Shown here in pieces: positions 25,106-34,335 of a stretch of DNA of 64,000 nt. The position numbers and the translations under genes were made by a program. Position 1 is the first letter of the stretch, and each line of letters begins with the position of its first letter. A model generated the notes under the pieces. That model worked only from the letters and a program-made list of their open reading frames with translations. It did not search any database and was not told the origin of the DNA. Source of the stretch: Enterobacter sp. RHBSTW-00175 (GTDB lineage Bacteria > Pseudomonadota > Gammaproteobacteria > Enterobacterales > Enterobacteriaceae); the NCBI RefSeq assembly GCF_013927005.1, contig NZ_CP055930.1, positions 3,472,001 to 3,536,000 on the forward strand. Direction: 5' to 3'.

Positions 25106-25669
25106 ATGTCCTTAATTAACACTAAGATTAAACCTTTCAAAAACCAGGCGTTCAAAAACGGTGAGTTCGTAGAAGTGACCGAAAAAGATACTGAAGGCCG
25201 CTGGAGCGTCTTCTTCTTCTATCCGGCTGACTTCACCTTCGTATGCCCGACTGAACTGGGCGACGTTGCAGATCACTACGACGAATTGCAGAAACTGGGC
25301 GTGGATGTTTACTCCGTATCAACTGATACCCACTTCACCCACAAAGCATGGCATAGCAGCTCTGAAACCATCGCAAAAATCAAATACGCGATGATCGGCG
25401 ACCCGACTGGCGCCCTGACCCGTAACTTCGACAACATGCGTGAAGATGAAGGCCTGGCCGACCGCGCCACCTTCGTTGTTGACCCGCAGGGTATTATCCA
25501 GGCTATCGAAGTTACCGCTGAAGGTATCGGCCGTGATGCATCTGACCTGCTGCGTAAAGTGAAAGCGGCTCAGTATGTTGCTTCTCACCCAGGCGAAGTC
25601 TGCCCGGCAAAATGGAAAGAAGGCGAAGCAACGCTGGCTCCATCCTTAGACCTGGTCGGTAAAATCTAA
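25106..25669 (+). CDS. ahpC: AhpC, alkyl hydroperoxide reductase peroxiredoxin
   Basis: 187-residue typical 2-Cys peroxiredoxin, identical in length to E. coli AhpC. Peroxidatic Cys47 is in TFVCPTE and resolving Cys166 in GEVCPAKW, with the sensitivity motif GGTG-like GDPTGAL region intact. It reduces H2O2 and organic peroxides and is recycled by AhpF. ATG 25106 has GGAGGA upstream; a frame extension to 25064 is not family-like. Normally OxyR-activated; I could not point to a convincing OxyR site. Confidence 0.98.
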   Translation: MSLINTKIKPFKNQAFKNGEFVEVTEKDTEGRWSVFFFYPADFTFVCPTELGDVADHYDELQKLGVDVYSVSTDTHFTHKAWHSSSETIAKIKYAMIGDPTGALTRNFDNMREDEGLADRATFVVDPQGIIQAIEVTAEGIGRDASDLLRKVKAAQYVASHPGEVCPAKWKEGEATLAPSLDLVGKI

Positions 25670-25716
25670 ATTTCCGTCGTCTTTCACGCCATAGCTGCGT
25701 TGGCGTCGCCTGCTCA

Positions 25717-25748
25717 CCCCGGTCACTTACTTCTGTAAGCTCCCGGGG
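25717..25748. repeat. Hairpin repeat between ahpC and ahpF
   Basis: CCCCGG...TTAC / GTAA...CCGGGG around TTCT, within a longer stretch (25680-25790) resembling a common enterobacterial intergenic repeat. Probably reduces transcription into ahpF, fitting the usual excess of AhpC. Confidence 0.6.
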
Positions 25749-25909
25749 ATTCTCAGGCTAGCCGCCTTGCTCTGACGCGAAATACTTTGGAAATTATTTC
25801 AGTCATGGGCGCGCCCGCGCCCATTTCATTCAGCACCATGATGCAAGTTGCATTCAGGCCGCCTGTATAAGGCAGCTTGCATGATGACGTTTTAAGAGAG
25901 GGAAGAACA

Positions 25910-27475
25910 ATGCTCGACACTAATATGAAAACCCAGCTCAAGGCCTACCTTGAGAAACTGACTAAACCTGTTGAGCTGATTGCCACGCTGGACGACAGCG
26001 CTAAATCGGCAGAGATCAAGGAACTGCTGGCGGAGATCGCCGAACTGTCAGCGAAAGTGACCTTCAAAGAAGATAACAGCCTGGCAGTGCGTAAACCGTC
26101 ATTCCTGATAACTAACCCAGGCTCTGACCAGGGGCCGCGCTTTGCCGGCTCCCCACTGGGTCACGAATTTACCTCACTGGTGCTGGCACTGCTGTGGACC
26201 GGTGGCCATCCGTCGAAAGAAGCGCAGGCGCTGCTGGAGCAGATCCGCGATATCGACGGTGATTTCGAGTTTGAAACCTATTACTCGCTCTCCTGCCACA
26301 ACTGCCCGGACGTGGTGCAGGCGCTGAACCTGATGTCGGTACTGAACCCGCGTATTAAGCACACGGCGATTGACGGCGGTACCTTCCAGAATGAAATCAC
26401 CGATCGCAATGTGATGGGTGTTCCGGCGGTATATATGAATGGTCAGGAGTTCGGCCAGGGCCGTATGACCCTGACGGAAATCGTTGCCAAAGTGGATACC
26501 GGCGCAGAAAAACGTGCGGCAGAAGAGCTGAACAAACGTGATGCTTACGATGTGCTGATTGTTGGATCCGGCCCGGCGGGTGCGGCAGCGGCGGTATATT
26601 CTGCACGTAAAGGTATTCGCACCGGTCTGATGGGCGAACGTTTTGGCGGCCAGGTGCTTGATACCGTGGATATCGAAAACTACATCTCCGTGCCGAAGAC
26701 CGAAGGCCAGAAACTGGCAGGCGCCCTGAAGGCGCACGTCAGCGATTACGAAGTGGATGTGATCGACAGCCAGAGTGCCAGCAAGCTGGTTCCGGCGGTG
26801 GTTGAAGGCGGTTTACACCAGATTGAAACTGCCTCCGGTGCGGTGCTGAAAGCACGCAGTATTATCATTGCCACCGGCGCAAAATGGCGCAACATGAATG
26901 TGCCGGGTGAAGATCAGTATCGCACCAAAGGGGTGACGTACTGTCCGCACTGCGATGGCCCACTGTTTAAGGGGAAACGTGTTGCGGTGATTGGCGGCGG
27001 TAACTCCGGCGTGGAAGCGGCAATCGACCTGGCGGGGATTGTTGAGCATGTGACGCTGCTGGAGTTTGCGCCAGAGATGAAAGCGGACCAGGTGCTCCAG
27101 GATAAAGTGCGTAGCCTGAAAAATGTCGACATCGTGCTGAATGCGCAGACCACAGAAGTGAAGGGCGATGGCAGCAAAGTGACGGGGCTGGAATACCGTG
27201 ACCGCGTGAGTGGCGATGTGCACAACGTTGCGCTGTCGGGCATCTTTGTGCAGATTGGCCTGTTGCCAAACACCACCTGGCTGGAAGGGGCAATCGAGCG
27301 TAACCGCATGGGTGAAATCATCATCGACGCGAAATGCGAAACCAGCGTGAAGGGCGTATTTGCGGCGGGCGACTGCACCACCGTACCGTACAAACAGATT
27401 ATCATCGCCACCGGCGAAGGCGCTAAAGCCTCCCTGAGCGCATTTGATTATCTGATCCGTACGAAGACAGCATAA
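25910..27475 (+). CDS. ahpF: AhpF, alkyl hydroperoxide reductase flavoprotein subunit
   Basis: 521 residues, the E. coli length. It transfers electrons from NADH through FAD and two dithiols to AhpC. The N-terminal tandem thioredoxin-like domain carries SCHNCPD (Cys129/Cys132); the thioredoxin-reductase part has [10 protein letters not shown], the redox pair YCPHCDG (about 345-348), the NADH-binding [10 protein letters not shown] and [12 protein letters not shown] 25910 follows a GGGA site and gives the correct length. Its 3' terminator has been split by an IS150-like element. Confidence 0.98.
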   Translation: MLDTNMKTQLKAYLEKLTKPVELIATLDDSAKSAEIKELLAEIAELSAKVTFKEDNSLAVRKPSFLITNPGSDQGPRFAGSPLGHEFTSLVLALLWTGGHPSKEAQALLEQIRDIDGDFEFETYYSLSCHNCPDVVQALNLMSVLNPRIKHTAIDGGTFQNEITDRNVMGVPAVYMNGQEFGQGRMTLTEIVAKVDTGAEKRAAEELNKRDAYDVLIVGSGPAGAAAAVYSARKGIRTGLMGERFGGQVLDTVDIENYISVPKTEGQKLAGALKAHVSDYEVDVIDSQSASKLVPAVVEGGLHQIETASGAVLKARSIIIATGAKWRNMNVPGEDQYRTKGVTYCPHCDGPLFKGKRVAVIGGGNSGVEAAIDLAGIVEHVTLLEFAPEMKADQVLQDKVRSLKNVDIVLNAQTTEVKGDGSKVTGLEYRDRVSGDVHNVALSGIFVQIGLLPNTTWLEGAIERNRMGEIIIDAKCETSVKGVFAAGDCTTVPYKQIIIATGEGAKASLSAFDYLIRTKTA

Positions 27476-27574
27476 TAAAAGAAAGTAAGACGACACCTGC
27501 AATACTAAAAGGCCACCGAAAATGAAGTGAACCCCGAAAGTTGGACATCCAACGATTAGGGGTTTTGCGTTTCA

Positions 27575-28090
27575 ATGGGCAGAAAAAAATACTCACCTGA
27601 ATTCAAGCAGCAAGTCGTACTCCACTATCTGTTCAGCAGTGATGGTGCAAAGAAAACAGCGCGGTTGTTCGGCGTTGATCACGGAGCGGTCAGACGCTGG
27701 ACTGAGCACTGGAAAGTGAATGGGATGGACAGTTTTACCATTCCTACCAGGGCTTACTCTGCCGAGTTTAAAGAGTCTGTCGTGCTCTGGATGCAGCAAC
27801 ACAACAAATCATCCCGGAAAGCTGCGGCGGAGTTTCGTATTGCAGCCGCTTGTACTGTCAGCAAATGGGAGCGTCTTTACCGTACTGGCGGTATCATTGC
27901 CCTACAGGATAAACCCAGAGGACGCCAGATGAAGTCAGGGAAGAACGAAACTTCAGATAAAGAACTTAATAATCCCCGTCCAGCGTTCCAGAACGCTGAG
28001 GAAGAACTTGAATACCTGCGTGTTGAGAATGCCTACCTAAAAAAGCTTCAGGCCTTGATTCGGGAAAAGCAGAAGACAAAGCAAAAATAA
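27575..28090 (+). CDS. IS150-group transposase OrfA
   Basis: 171 residues with two HTH units (GRKKYSPEFKQQVVLHYL... and RAYSAEFKESVVLWM...) and a C-terminal leucine-zipper helix (EEELEYLRVENAYLKKLQAL) for dimerisation, as in InsJ. The AAAAAAG run within the zipper codons is positioned to shift ribosomes by -1 into OrfB. Confidence 0.93.
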   Translation: MGRKKYSPEFKQQVVLHYLFSSDGAKKTARLFGVDHGAVRRWTEHWKVNGMDSFTIPTRAYSAEFKESVVLWMQQHNKSSRKAAAEFRIAAACTVSKWERLYRTGGIIALQDKPRGRQMKSGKNETSDKELNNPRPAFQNAEEELEYLRVENAYLKKLQALIREKQKTKQK

Positions 28091-28098
28091 TTACCGAA

Positions 28099-28932
28099 TT
28101 GAGGCGAAACCATAACCTGAGAATGCTGCTTCATATAGCAGGATTACCTCGCAGCACGTACTACTGGCATGTCAAAGCAGATAGCCGTGGAGAGCGCTAT
28201 GAGGGCGAACAGCAAAGAATAGCCGCACTGTTCCACTATCATAAAGGACGATATGGTTACCGGCGCATTACCCTGGCGTTGCGTAATGAAGGCTATGGCA
28301 TTAATCATAAAACAGTACGGAAACTGATGCGCAAGATGGGGCTGGCCTCATGCCTGAGAAGCAAAAAGTATCAGTCATACAAAGGCACCTACGGTAAAGT
28401 AGCGCCAAATACCCTTGCACGTGATTTTAAGGCCAGCAGTCCAAACCAGAAATGGGTCACGGATGTGACAGAGTTCAACGTAAAAGGGACAAAGCTGTAT
28501 CTGTCACCAGTGCTTGATCTGTATAACAGCGAGATAATAGCCTGGAATATGACGACGCATCCGGGAATGAATCTGGTCGAAAACATGCTCAGCAAAGCCG
28601 TCAAGAGGCTGAAACCGGGTGACAGACCGGTACTGCACTCTGATCAGGGTTGGCAGTATCAGATGGCACGGTATCAGGAGAAACTTAAAGCTAAAGGCAT
28701 AGAACAAAGCATGTCGCGCAAAGGGAACTGTCTGGACAATGCAGTGATAGAAAATTTTTTTGGTCTGCTGAAAACAGAATGTTGGTACCACGAAGAGTTT
28801 GAAAATACAGACCATCTACGAAAAACGGTGGAAGAGTATATCCACTACTACAACAACGAACGAATCAAGCTAAAACTAAACGGCCTGAGTCCGGTACAAT
28901 ACCGAACCCAGGCCATGTCAGCCGCCAGTTAA
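28099..28932 (+). CDS. IS150-group transposase OrfB, catalytic part (made as OrfAB by -1 frameshift)
   Basis: 277 residues from the first usable codon; the frame is open upstream to the A6G slip site, so the active product is the OrfAB fusion. An HTH_21-type segment (RYGYRRITLALRNEG) precedes the DDE core: Asp in WVTDVTEF, Asp in LHSDQGWQYQ, and Glu in NAVIENFFGLLKTE. No stop or deletion, so mobility is plausible. Confidence 0.93.
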   Translation: MRRNHNLRMLLHIAGLPRSTYYWHVKADSRGERYEGEQQRIAALFHYHKGRYGYRRITLALRNEGYGINHKTVRKLMRKMGLASCLRSKKYQSYKGTYGKVAPNTLARDFKASSPNQKWVTDVTEFNVKGTKLYLSPVLDLYNSEIIAWNMTTHPGMNLVENMLSKAVKRLKPGDRPVLHSDQGWQYQMARYQEKLKAKGIEQSMSRKGNCLDNAVIENFFGLLKTECWYHEEFENTDHLRKTVEEYIHYYNNERIKLKLNGLSPVQYRTQAMSAAS

Positions 28933-28962
28933 GAACGTGTCCAATATATGGGGTTCACTTCA

Positions 28963-28981
28963 AAAAAGGTGGCCTTTTTTT
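28963..28981 (+). terminator. 3' arm of the ahpF/uspG terminator, separated by the IS
   Basis: AAAAAGGTGGCC followed by eight or more T. Its partner AAAAGGCCACC lies at 27507-27517, so the hairpin that should close behind ahpF is split by 1.4 kb of IS. The uspG stop codon lies within the end of the T-run. Confidence 0.8.
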
Positions 28982-29409
28982 TATCTTACAACCAGCACCG
29001 GGATGTGGGTGTGGCGGATCACGCTGGAAGCATTCGAGCCCAGCAGGTGAGTGGTAATTGATGGATTACGTGAGCCGATGACGACCATATCTGCTTTCAG
29101 TTCGTTCGCCAGTTCATTCACGGCATCACGCACATTGCCAAATCTGACATGCGTTTTGATGCGGGCCGGATCGATGCTGAAATGCCCCACCATGGTTTGT
29201 AAGCGCGTTTCCGCTTCGTGTTGCAGATGCTCTTCGAAACGCCGTACGTCGGCAGCAAAGCGATGCAGGCTAAGACTGGCGGAACCCGGTAAAACATGTA
29301 AAAGATGGATAACTCCGTTCTGCTGCGCCAGGAACTCCGCGTGGCGTACAGCCTTATCGCTTAGCTCCATTTCAAAAACATCAACTGGCATAATGATTCT
29401 CTGATACAT
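28981..29409 (-). CDS. uspG: UspG, universal stress protein
   Basis: 142 residues, the E. coli UspG (YbdQ) length. Usp fold with [13 protein letters not shown] at the start and the nucleotide-binding C-terminal motif [33 protein letters not shown] (G-2x-G-9x-G(S/T) type), so an ATP-binding subgroup. ATG 29409 has GGAG upstream; the extra codons to 29454 are not family-like. Confidence 0.95.
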   Translation of the reverse strand: MYQRIIMPVDVFEMELSDKAVRHAEFLAQQNGVIHLLHVLPGSASLSLHRFAADVRRFEEHLQHEAETRLQTMVGHFSIDPARIKTHVRFGNVRDAVNELANELKADMVVIGSRNPSITTHLLGSNASSVIRHTHIPVLVVR

Positions 29410-29537
29410 ACCCGTTTCTCCTTGTTTATAAACGCTAAAACTATTCAAGCACAAAATAATTGTGGTTTCTGATAGCTGTCTGGCACTTTTTCATGTCATA
29501 CATTTTTTACTATTTGAGAGGTTAAGCAGAAGGAGGG

Positions 29538-29627
29538 TTACCAGTGACGTTCAAGATAAAGCACGGCCATGACGATAATCGCCAATAAAAACAGAAAAAC
29601 CAGTACGATAGCCAGTTCTTCAAGCAT
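29538..29627 (-). CDS. Predicted 29-residue single-span membrane peptide
   Basis: The frame from ATG 29627 encodes a short acidic N-terminus (MLEE), one hydrophobic helix (LAIVLVFLFLLAIIVMAVLYL) and ERHW at the end. GGGGA precedes the ATG by five bases. The larger frame to 29738 adds unlikely residues. It lies between uspG and rnk on their strand. I do not recognise a name; it resembles other small inner-membrane proteins of enterics. Confidence 0.45.
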   Translation of the reverse strand: MLEELAIVLVFLFLLAIIVMAVLYLERHW

Positions 29628-29764
29628 GACCGTCCCCGCGGCACCAAAACAGATTAAGCGTGGATTAAGGGGGTTTTGCGCGATATAAGACGAATGGGTG
29701 AATTTCGGAAAGAGGATGCGCGGGCACCCTCCGGGCAAAGCGGTTGTCGCGTGTTCAGAAGGGA

Positions 29765-30175
29765 TTAACGAAGGTAATCGCCGGCCGCTTCTGGCTGGTA
29801 AAGCAGTTCGAGCACTTCAAGATGCGTAGCGGTACCGCCGGGCAATTCCCAGTGGATGGTGTCGCCGGTACGCAAACCAATTAACGCCGCGCCCACAGGA
29901 GCCAGAACGGAAAGCTGCGTGCTGCTGTCGGTCATTTGTGCCGGGTAAACCAGGGTGCGGGTGCGCTCTTCACCGGTGGTCAGGTCGCGGAATTTCACCT
30001 GGCTGTTCATCGTCACCACATTATGCGGCATCGACTCTGGCGTGCACATTTGCGCCCGATCCAGCTCAGCATTCAGTGCATCTGCAATGGGCAGTGCAGC
30101 AAATTCTTGCTTTTCAAGAAGCCTGTCGATACGTTCTGCGTCGAGTTCATTAATGATAATAGTGGGTCTGGACAT
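29765..30175 (-). CDS. rnk: Rnk, RNA-polymerase-binding GreA-like regulator
   Basis: 136 residues, same as E. coli Rnk, the regulator of nucleoside diphosphate kinase. The short N-terminal coiled coil ([30 protein letters not shown]) is followed by a GreA/GreB C-terminal-like FKBP domain ending in [31 protein letters not shown]. It binds RNA polymerase without the acidic cleavage tip of Gre factors. Confidence 0.95.
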   Translation of the reverse strand: MSRPTIIINELDAERIDRLLEKQEFAALPIADALNAELDRAQMCTPESMPHNVVTMNSQVKFRDLTTGEERTRTLVYPAQMTDSSTQLSVLAPVGAALIGLRTGDTIHWELPGGTATHLEVLELLYQPEAAGDYLR

Positions 30176-30227
30176 TTATTACTCCATGTCGTTAATGCTG
30201 CGTGTAACGCAGAAACCAATCCAAAAG

Positions 30228-30257
30228 AAAACCCTCGCCGTCTGGCAGCGAGGGTTT
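30228..30257 (-). terminator. Terminator-like hairpin in the rnk upstream region
   Basis: AAACCCTCGC / GCGAGGGTTT, a perfect 10 bp stem with a 10-base loop. On the minus strand it is followed by TCTTTT, 53 bp before the rnk start. No gene lies upstream on that strand, so it may attenuate rnk or end a short RNA. Confidence 0.55.
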
Positions 30258-30428
30258 AACTCTCCCGATGATACTCACTGAGCACGCAAGTTTGAAGTGA
30301 TGAAGGTCACATTCATCGGTCATATGAATTTTTGGCGAAAAACGTGATCACTCGCAAATTTGCATTATCCTTTTTAAGCGCCCTTATTCGGCGACTATCC
30401 GCATTCAGTGTTCCGTTGAGGAGATCTC

Positions 30429-31259
30429 ATGAGCGATTACGACAAACTTACCTTGAAAGACGGCAGTTATTTGCATTTTAAAGACTGGGGAAGTGGGCAA
30501 CCCATCGTGTTCAGTCACGGCTGGCCGCTGACGGCTGATGCCTTTGAAGATCAAATGTTGTTTCTGGGGTCAAAAGGATTTCGTGTGATTGCGCATGACC
30601 GACGTGGTCATGGCCGCTCGGCACAGCCTTGGGACGGGCATAATATGGATCAATACGCTGACGATTTGGCTGAACTGACGGCGCATCTTAATCTGAAAGA
30701 TGCGGTGCATGTGGGTCATTCAACAGGCGGTGGGGAAGTGGCGCGCTATATTGGCCGTCATGGCACACAGCGCGTGGCGAAAGCCGTGCTGATTGGCGCT
30801 GTTACACCGATTATGATCAAAACCGATTTCAACCCCAATGGGGTGCCGAAAGAGGTCTTTGATGGTATTCGGGAAGGTGTGGTTAACGATCGTGCGGCAT
30901 TCTTCTACGAGCTGACCGCCGCGTTTTACGGTTATAACCGCCCGGGCGCGAAAGAGTCTAAAGCGGTACGTGAAAGCTTTGTGGAGCAGGGGCTTCAGGG
31001 CTCTATTAAGGCGCTGTACGACTGTATCAAAGCCTTTTCGGAAACCGACCTGCGTGGCGATCTGAAAAAGATGACCATCCCGACGCTGGTCATTCACGGT
31101 GATGACGATCAAATCGTGCCGATCGATACCTGTGGACGGGTGGCGGCGGAGATCCTGCCTGATGCGCAACTCAAGGTGTATGCGGGCGGCTCGCACGGTA
31201 TCTGCACCACCCATAAGCACCAGATTAACGACGATTTGCTGAAATTTATTCAGTCTTAA
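30429..31259 (+). CDS. Alpha/beta hydrolase (non-heme chloroperoxidase-like esterase)
   Basis: 276 residues of the cofactor-free haloperoxidase/esterase group. The nucleophile elbow is GHSTGG (Ser near 98), the acid Asp lies in HGDDDQIVP and the base in GGSHGI; the oxyanion segment SHGWPLTADAF is typical. No signal peptide. GGAG lies seven bases before the ATG. Divergent from rnk and followed by a flavin reductase-like gene after 89 bp. The substrate is unknown; peroxidase activity in this family is often a side reaction of an esterase. Confidence 0.88.
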   Translation: MSDYDKLTLKDGSYLHFKDWGSGQPIVFSHGWPLTADAFEDQMLFLGSKGFRVIAHDRRGHGRSAQPWDGHNMDQYADDLAELTAHLNLKDAVHVGHSTGGGEVARYIGRHGTQRVAKAVLIGAVTPIMIKTDFNPNGVPKEVFDGIREGVVNDRAAFFYELTAAFYGYNRPGAKESKAVRESFVEQGLQGSIKALYDCIKAFSETDLRGDLKKMTIPTLVIHGDDDQIVPIDTCGRVAAEILPDAQLKVYAGGSHGICTTHKHQINDDLLKFIQS

Positions 31260-31348
31260 TTTCTGGCGGATTGCGTTACGCTGATTGTCCTGAAACAGGG
31301 CAATGAGCGAAGCGTAATTCGTGTACGCCCTATCCACCAGAGATAACT

Positions 31349-31966
31349 ATGTACTTCTATGAACCTTCTCAGGGTCACGGCCTGCCGCATGACCCACTGA
31401 ATGCTATCGTTGGCCCACGCCCGATTGGCTGGATCGCCTCTTGCGACAAAGAGGGGCGGCCAAATCTTGCACCTTATAGTTTCTTCAACTGCTTTAACTA
31501 TCGCCCGCCGATCATTGGATTTTCCAGTAATGGCTGGAAAGACAGCGTGCGTAATATTGTCGAAACGGGCGAGTTTGTCTGGAACCTGGCAACGCTGGAC
31601 CTGGCGCATGCAATGAATGAAACCTCTGCAATGCTGCCGCAAGGTGAAAATGAGTTTGCCTTTGCCGGGTTAACGACTGCAGAGAGCAAGCTGGTTAAAG
31701 CACCTCGCGTGGCAGAAAGCCCGGTGAATTTCGAGTGCCGCCTTTCACAGTGCATTCAGCTGACGGGTGCCGATGGGTCGCCAATAGAAACCTGGCTGGT
31801 GTTGGGGGAAGTTGTCGGGATCCATATTCAGGAATCGCTACTGGAAGAGGGTATTTACCAGACCGCCAAAGCCCGTCCAATACTGCGAGCGGGTGGGCCG
31901 ACGGCCTATTATGCCATTAGCGACGAGCACCGGTTTGACATGGCGCGCCCTGGGGCAGGTCAGTAA
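31349..31966 (+). CDS. Flavin reductase-like FMN-binding protein
   Basis: 205 residues of the flavin_Reduct family (split-barrel FMN-binding). The motif VGPRPIGWIASCDKEGRPNLAPYSFFNC (about 21-48) and the later SPVNFECRLSQCIQL are characteristic. The physiological partner is unknown; such proteins supply reduced flavin to monooxygenases or act as oxidoreductases. Overlaps the end of rna by 7 bp tail to tail. Confidence 0.88.
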   Translation: MYFYEPSQGHGLPHDPLNAIVGPRPIGWIASCDKEGRPNLAPYSFFNCFNYRPPIIGFSSNGWKDSVRNIVETGEFVWNLATLDLAHAMNETSAMLPQGENEFAFAGLTTAESKLVKAPRVAESPVNFECRLSQCIQLTGADGSPIETWLVLGEVVGIHIQESLLEEGIYQTAKARPILRAGGPTAYYAISDEHRFDMARPGAGQ

Positions 31967-32769
31967 CCGACTTTATCGATAACGAATTGCTTACCGCAGT
32001 TACCGGGATGTGGCTGCGCGGCAAAAGAGGTCGCAGAAAGTGGATTGTTAATGGTGTCGGCGTTCAGCGAGAGCTGCAATTCAGTGAGATAGGCCGGATT
32101 ACCGCTACAGGTCAGCTTGATGGCTTTGATACTCTCTTTCCCCCATCCTTTGCCGACGGCATCATCAAAATCGCTACGGCTAACGGTTTTACCGTAATTA
32201 TTTGCCAGAAATTGCCCCAGCGGGCTGCTTTTCACTTCCTGATTCATCCGCACCATTGTGCCGAAATAGGCATCGGGGTCGAAGCCAAAGCAGACGCCAT
32301 GTTTGGCATATTCGTAGCGCTCAAGACAAGAGTTACCACCGGCTCCCGGCATCACGCTGTTGAGTTTTGCTGCGCCCGACAGGGATAACCCGGTTTCGGC
32401 GGCTGAACATTTACGGCTGGCTTTCACTTCCGGCATGTTGGGGATCGGGCGAGTGGCGCAGCCAAAACGCATCCAGCGGCGTTCATCCACCCCGCGCGAG
32501 GCAATGGATTTTGGCAGGCCTGGCCACAGACCGTGCACGGTCAGGAAATCGGTTTTGGTCTTGCTCTCTTTTTGCAGGCGACACTCGTCCGGTTCGTTAC
32601 GGTTGCGCTCGACCATGCTCTGACAAAACCCGGTTTGCCAGGAGAGCGCCAGAACGTAGCGATCGAAATCCCCGTACTGCGTTGCCTTAAGAGGTTCTGC
32701 CTGTGCGGAGAAAACGCAGAGTGCAAGCGCCATAGCGCCAGACGGAAAAACAATATCCTTCCTGAACAT
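31960..32769 (-). CDS. rna: RNase I, periplasmic T2-family ribonuclease
   Basis: 269 residues with a signal peptide of about 24 residues (cleavage after SAQA). The two T2 catalytic segments are present: TVHGLWPGLP and EYAKHGVCFGFD, each with its histidine. Paired cysteines (C90s region and C-terminal HPGNCGK) fit the periplasmic disulfide-bonded fold. In E. coli the cit genes lie between rna and dcuC; here rna is followed upstream only by a terminator and dcuC. Confidence 0.95.
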   Translation of the reverse strand: MFRKDIVFPSGAMALALCVFSAQAEPLKATQYGDFDRYVLALSWQTGFCQSMVERNRNEPDECRLQKESKTKTDFLTVHGLWPGLPKSIASRGVDERRWMRFGCATRPIPNMPEVKASRKCSAAETGLSLSGAAKLNSVMPGAGGNSCLERYEYAKHGVCFGFDPDAYFGTMVRMNQEVKSSPLGQFLANNYGKTVSRSDFDDAVGKGWGKESIKAIKLTCSGNPAYLTELQLSLNADTINNPLSATSFAAQPHPGNCGKQFVIDKVGY

Positions 32770-32821
32770 TTGAATTCCTGAATGATTGAAAACGGATTAT
32801 TTCTGGAAGTTATTAAAGCAC

Positions 32822-32846
32822 AAAAAGCGCCCGCAGGCGCTTTTTT
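32822..32846. terminator. Bidirectional terminator between dcuC and rna
   Basis: AAAAAGCGCC-CGCA-GGCGCTTTTTT. Perfect stem with A and T runs on both sides, 14 bp after the dcuC stop. Confidence 0.88.
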
Positions 32847-32859
32847 GCGGGTGAGGAAC

Positions 32860-34233
32860 TTATCCCACCGCTGTGCCAGGCACCAGCACTTCGGTTGCAA
32901 TGATGACCACGATCAGGCCAACAAGAACGGGAACAGAGGTACGTTTCACCACTTCAAACGGTGATATTTTTGCCATCCCGGCAACGGCAACCACCACACC
33001 GGAAACCGGAGAAATGGTGCGGCCCAGGTTGGATGCCTGCAACATCGGAATGGAAAGATAAGCCGGGTTGATACCGGAGGAGTGCGCCAGTTTAGGGATC
33101 ATCTCAACAAAGGCGTAGAACGGCGCATTACCAGAGCCGGTGGTCATTGCAGCCAGCATGGTCAGAATTACCAGCACCAGCATCAGGATAATGCTGGCAG
33201 AGCCGAAGGAGGTGGCAATGGAGATCAGGCTCTGGATGAAGCCGATGGTGCTCAACCCCTGAGCAAACACGCCTGCAGCAACCAGCAGCATTACGACACC
33301 TGCAAAGGCATCCGCCATACCGCGATAGGCTACTTCCAGCCCGGAAAACACTTTCTGAGTATTGAAGCCACGCACAAATTCCAGCATCGCCGCCAGCAGG
33401 ATGCAGATAACCAGAATCGTAATGATATGCAGCTGCGGACCCCATTTGCCGTCAAAAATCAGCACGCCAATAATCGGTGTAAAGGGCAGGATGGCGTAAA
33501 AGGTTGGTGCGGTAGTGGTGATTTCACCCACATCCAGCATTTCGTGGCTGATGTTCTCTTTTTTGTCGAGATAGCGCTGCCAGAAAAAGTGGGCAATCGC
33601 CATGGCAATAATGGCGGCAATCGAGATAGGCAGCGTGGTTTTAAACGCAAAATCGATCAGCGACATTTCAGCGGCTTTTGCTGCCAGCACCACATCACCG
33701 GAAGTTGGCGAAAGAATAATGGCCGCAGGAGAGGCGCAAATAGCAGCAGCCGCGCCACGGCTAATCCCCACGTTGACCATGATGGGGAACAGTGTCGCCA
33801 TTAATAGCACGCCAAGACCTGTGGCAGACGAGACGGCCAGTGACATCAGGCAGGCCAGGAAATAAGCGGCGATCATCAGCAGATATGGGGAGTTGATGAA
33901 TTTCAACGGCCGGGATGCCAGCTTAACGACCATGTCGTTCGCGCCGATGTGGGTCATAAATGCTGCAAAACCGCACAGCATCATGATCATCATACCCAGG
34001 TCGCCGCCACGGCTCATGAGCAGAATTTTTATGTATTCGACAATGTCGGTCGCGGTATAGCCCGTACTGGTTTCGCTGGCGGGTAAGACTTTATGGCCCA
34101 GTAAGGCGCTAATAATGAGCAGCGTCAGACCGCCGACAAATAAGACCCCAGTGGCTGAGTAGCCTTTAATGATGTAGCGGGCTACACCGACAATGACGAC
34201 GACTCCGATAAGGAGCTCAATAAACGTAAGCAT
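32860..34233 (-). CDS. dcuC: DcuC, anaerobic C4-dicarboxylate transporter
   Basis: 457-residue polytopic inner-membrane carrier, close to E. coli DcuC (461 aa, recalled). Family segments include SRGGDLGMMIMMLCGFAAFM, the SSATGLGVLLMATLFPIMV region, SPTSGDVVLAAKAAEM and the C-terminal GSGNAPFYAF / SNLGRTISPVSGVVVAVAG. Anaerobic succinate efflux and fumarate exchange. ATG 34233 follows GGAG; an extension to 34266 lacks support. A near-perfect FNR box lies about 90 bp upstream. Confidence 0.93.
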   Translation of the reverse strand: MLTFIELLIGVVVIVGVARYIIKGYSATGVLFVGGLTLLIISALLGHKVLPASETSTGYTATDIVEYIKILLMSRGGDLGMMIMMLCGFAAFMTHIGANDMVVKLASRPLKFINSPYLLMIAAYFLACLMSLAVSSATGLGVLLMATLFPIMVNVGISRGAAAAICASPAAIILSPTSGDVVLAAKAAEMSLIDFAFKTTLPISIAAIIAMAIAHFFWQRYLDKKENISHEMLDVGEITTTAPTFYAILPFTPIIGVLIFDGKWGPQLHIITILVICILLAAMLEFVRGFNTQKVFSGLEVAYRGMADAFAGVVMLLVAAGVFAQGLSTIGFIQSLISIATSFGSASIILMLVLVILTMLAAMTTGSGNAPFYAFVEMIPKLAHSSGINPAYLSIPMLQASNLGRTISPVSGVVVAVAGMAKISPFEVVKRTSVPVLVGLIVVIIATEVLVPGTAVG

Positions 34234-34321
34234 GGTTTCTCCTGTATCCCTGCTGCCCGAGAGCACAAATAGTCAATAAAAAAAGAAGGATGAAATGTGC
34301 CGAATTAATGGCCTGTCATTG

Positions 34322-34335
34322 CTGATTAAAATCAA
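34322..34335. promoter_or_regulatory. FNR box upstream of dcuC
   Basis: CTGAT-TAAA-ATCAA matches TTGATNNNNATCAA at 9 of 10 fixed bases. E. coli dcuC is FNR-activated. The rest of the 308 bp spacer (34268-34575) is AT-rich; I see no CusR-type palindrome in it. Confidence 0.7.

Larger units (their letters stand above)
27523..28962 (+). mobile_element. IS3-family (IS150-group) insertion sequence, intact
   Basis: 1440 bp with terminal inverted repeats TGAAGTGAACCCC, flanked by AAA (27520-27522 and 28963-28965) as the 3 bp duplication typical of IS3. It contains two frames joined by an A6G slippery run at 28039-28045. It is inserted in the loop of the ahpF/uspG terminator: GGCCACC lies just left (27511-27517) and GGTGGCC plus a T-run just right (28968-28980). 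Confidence 0.94.
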
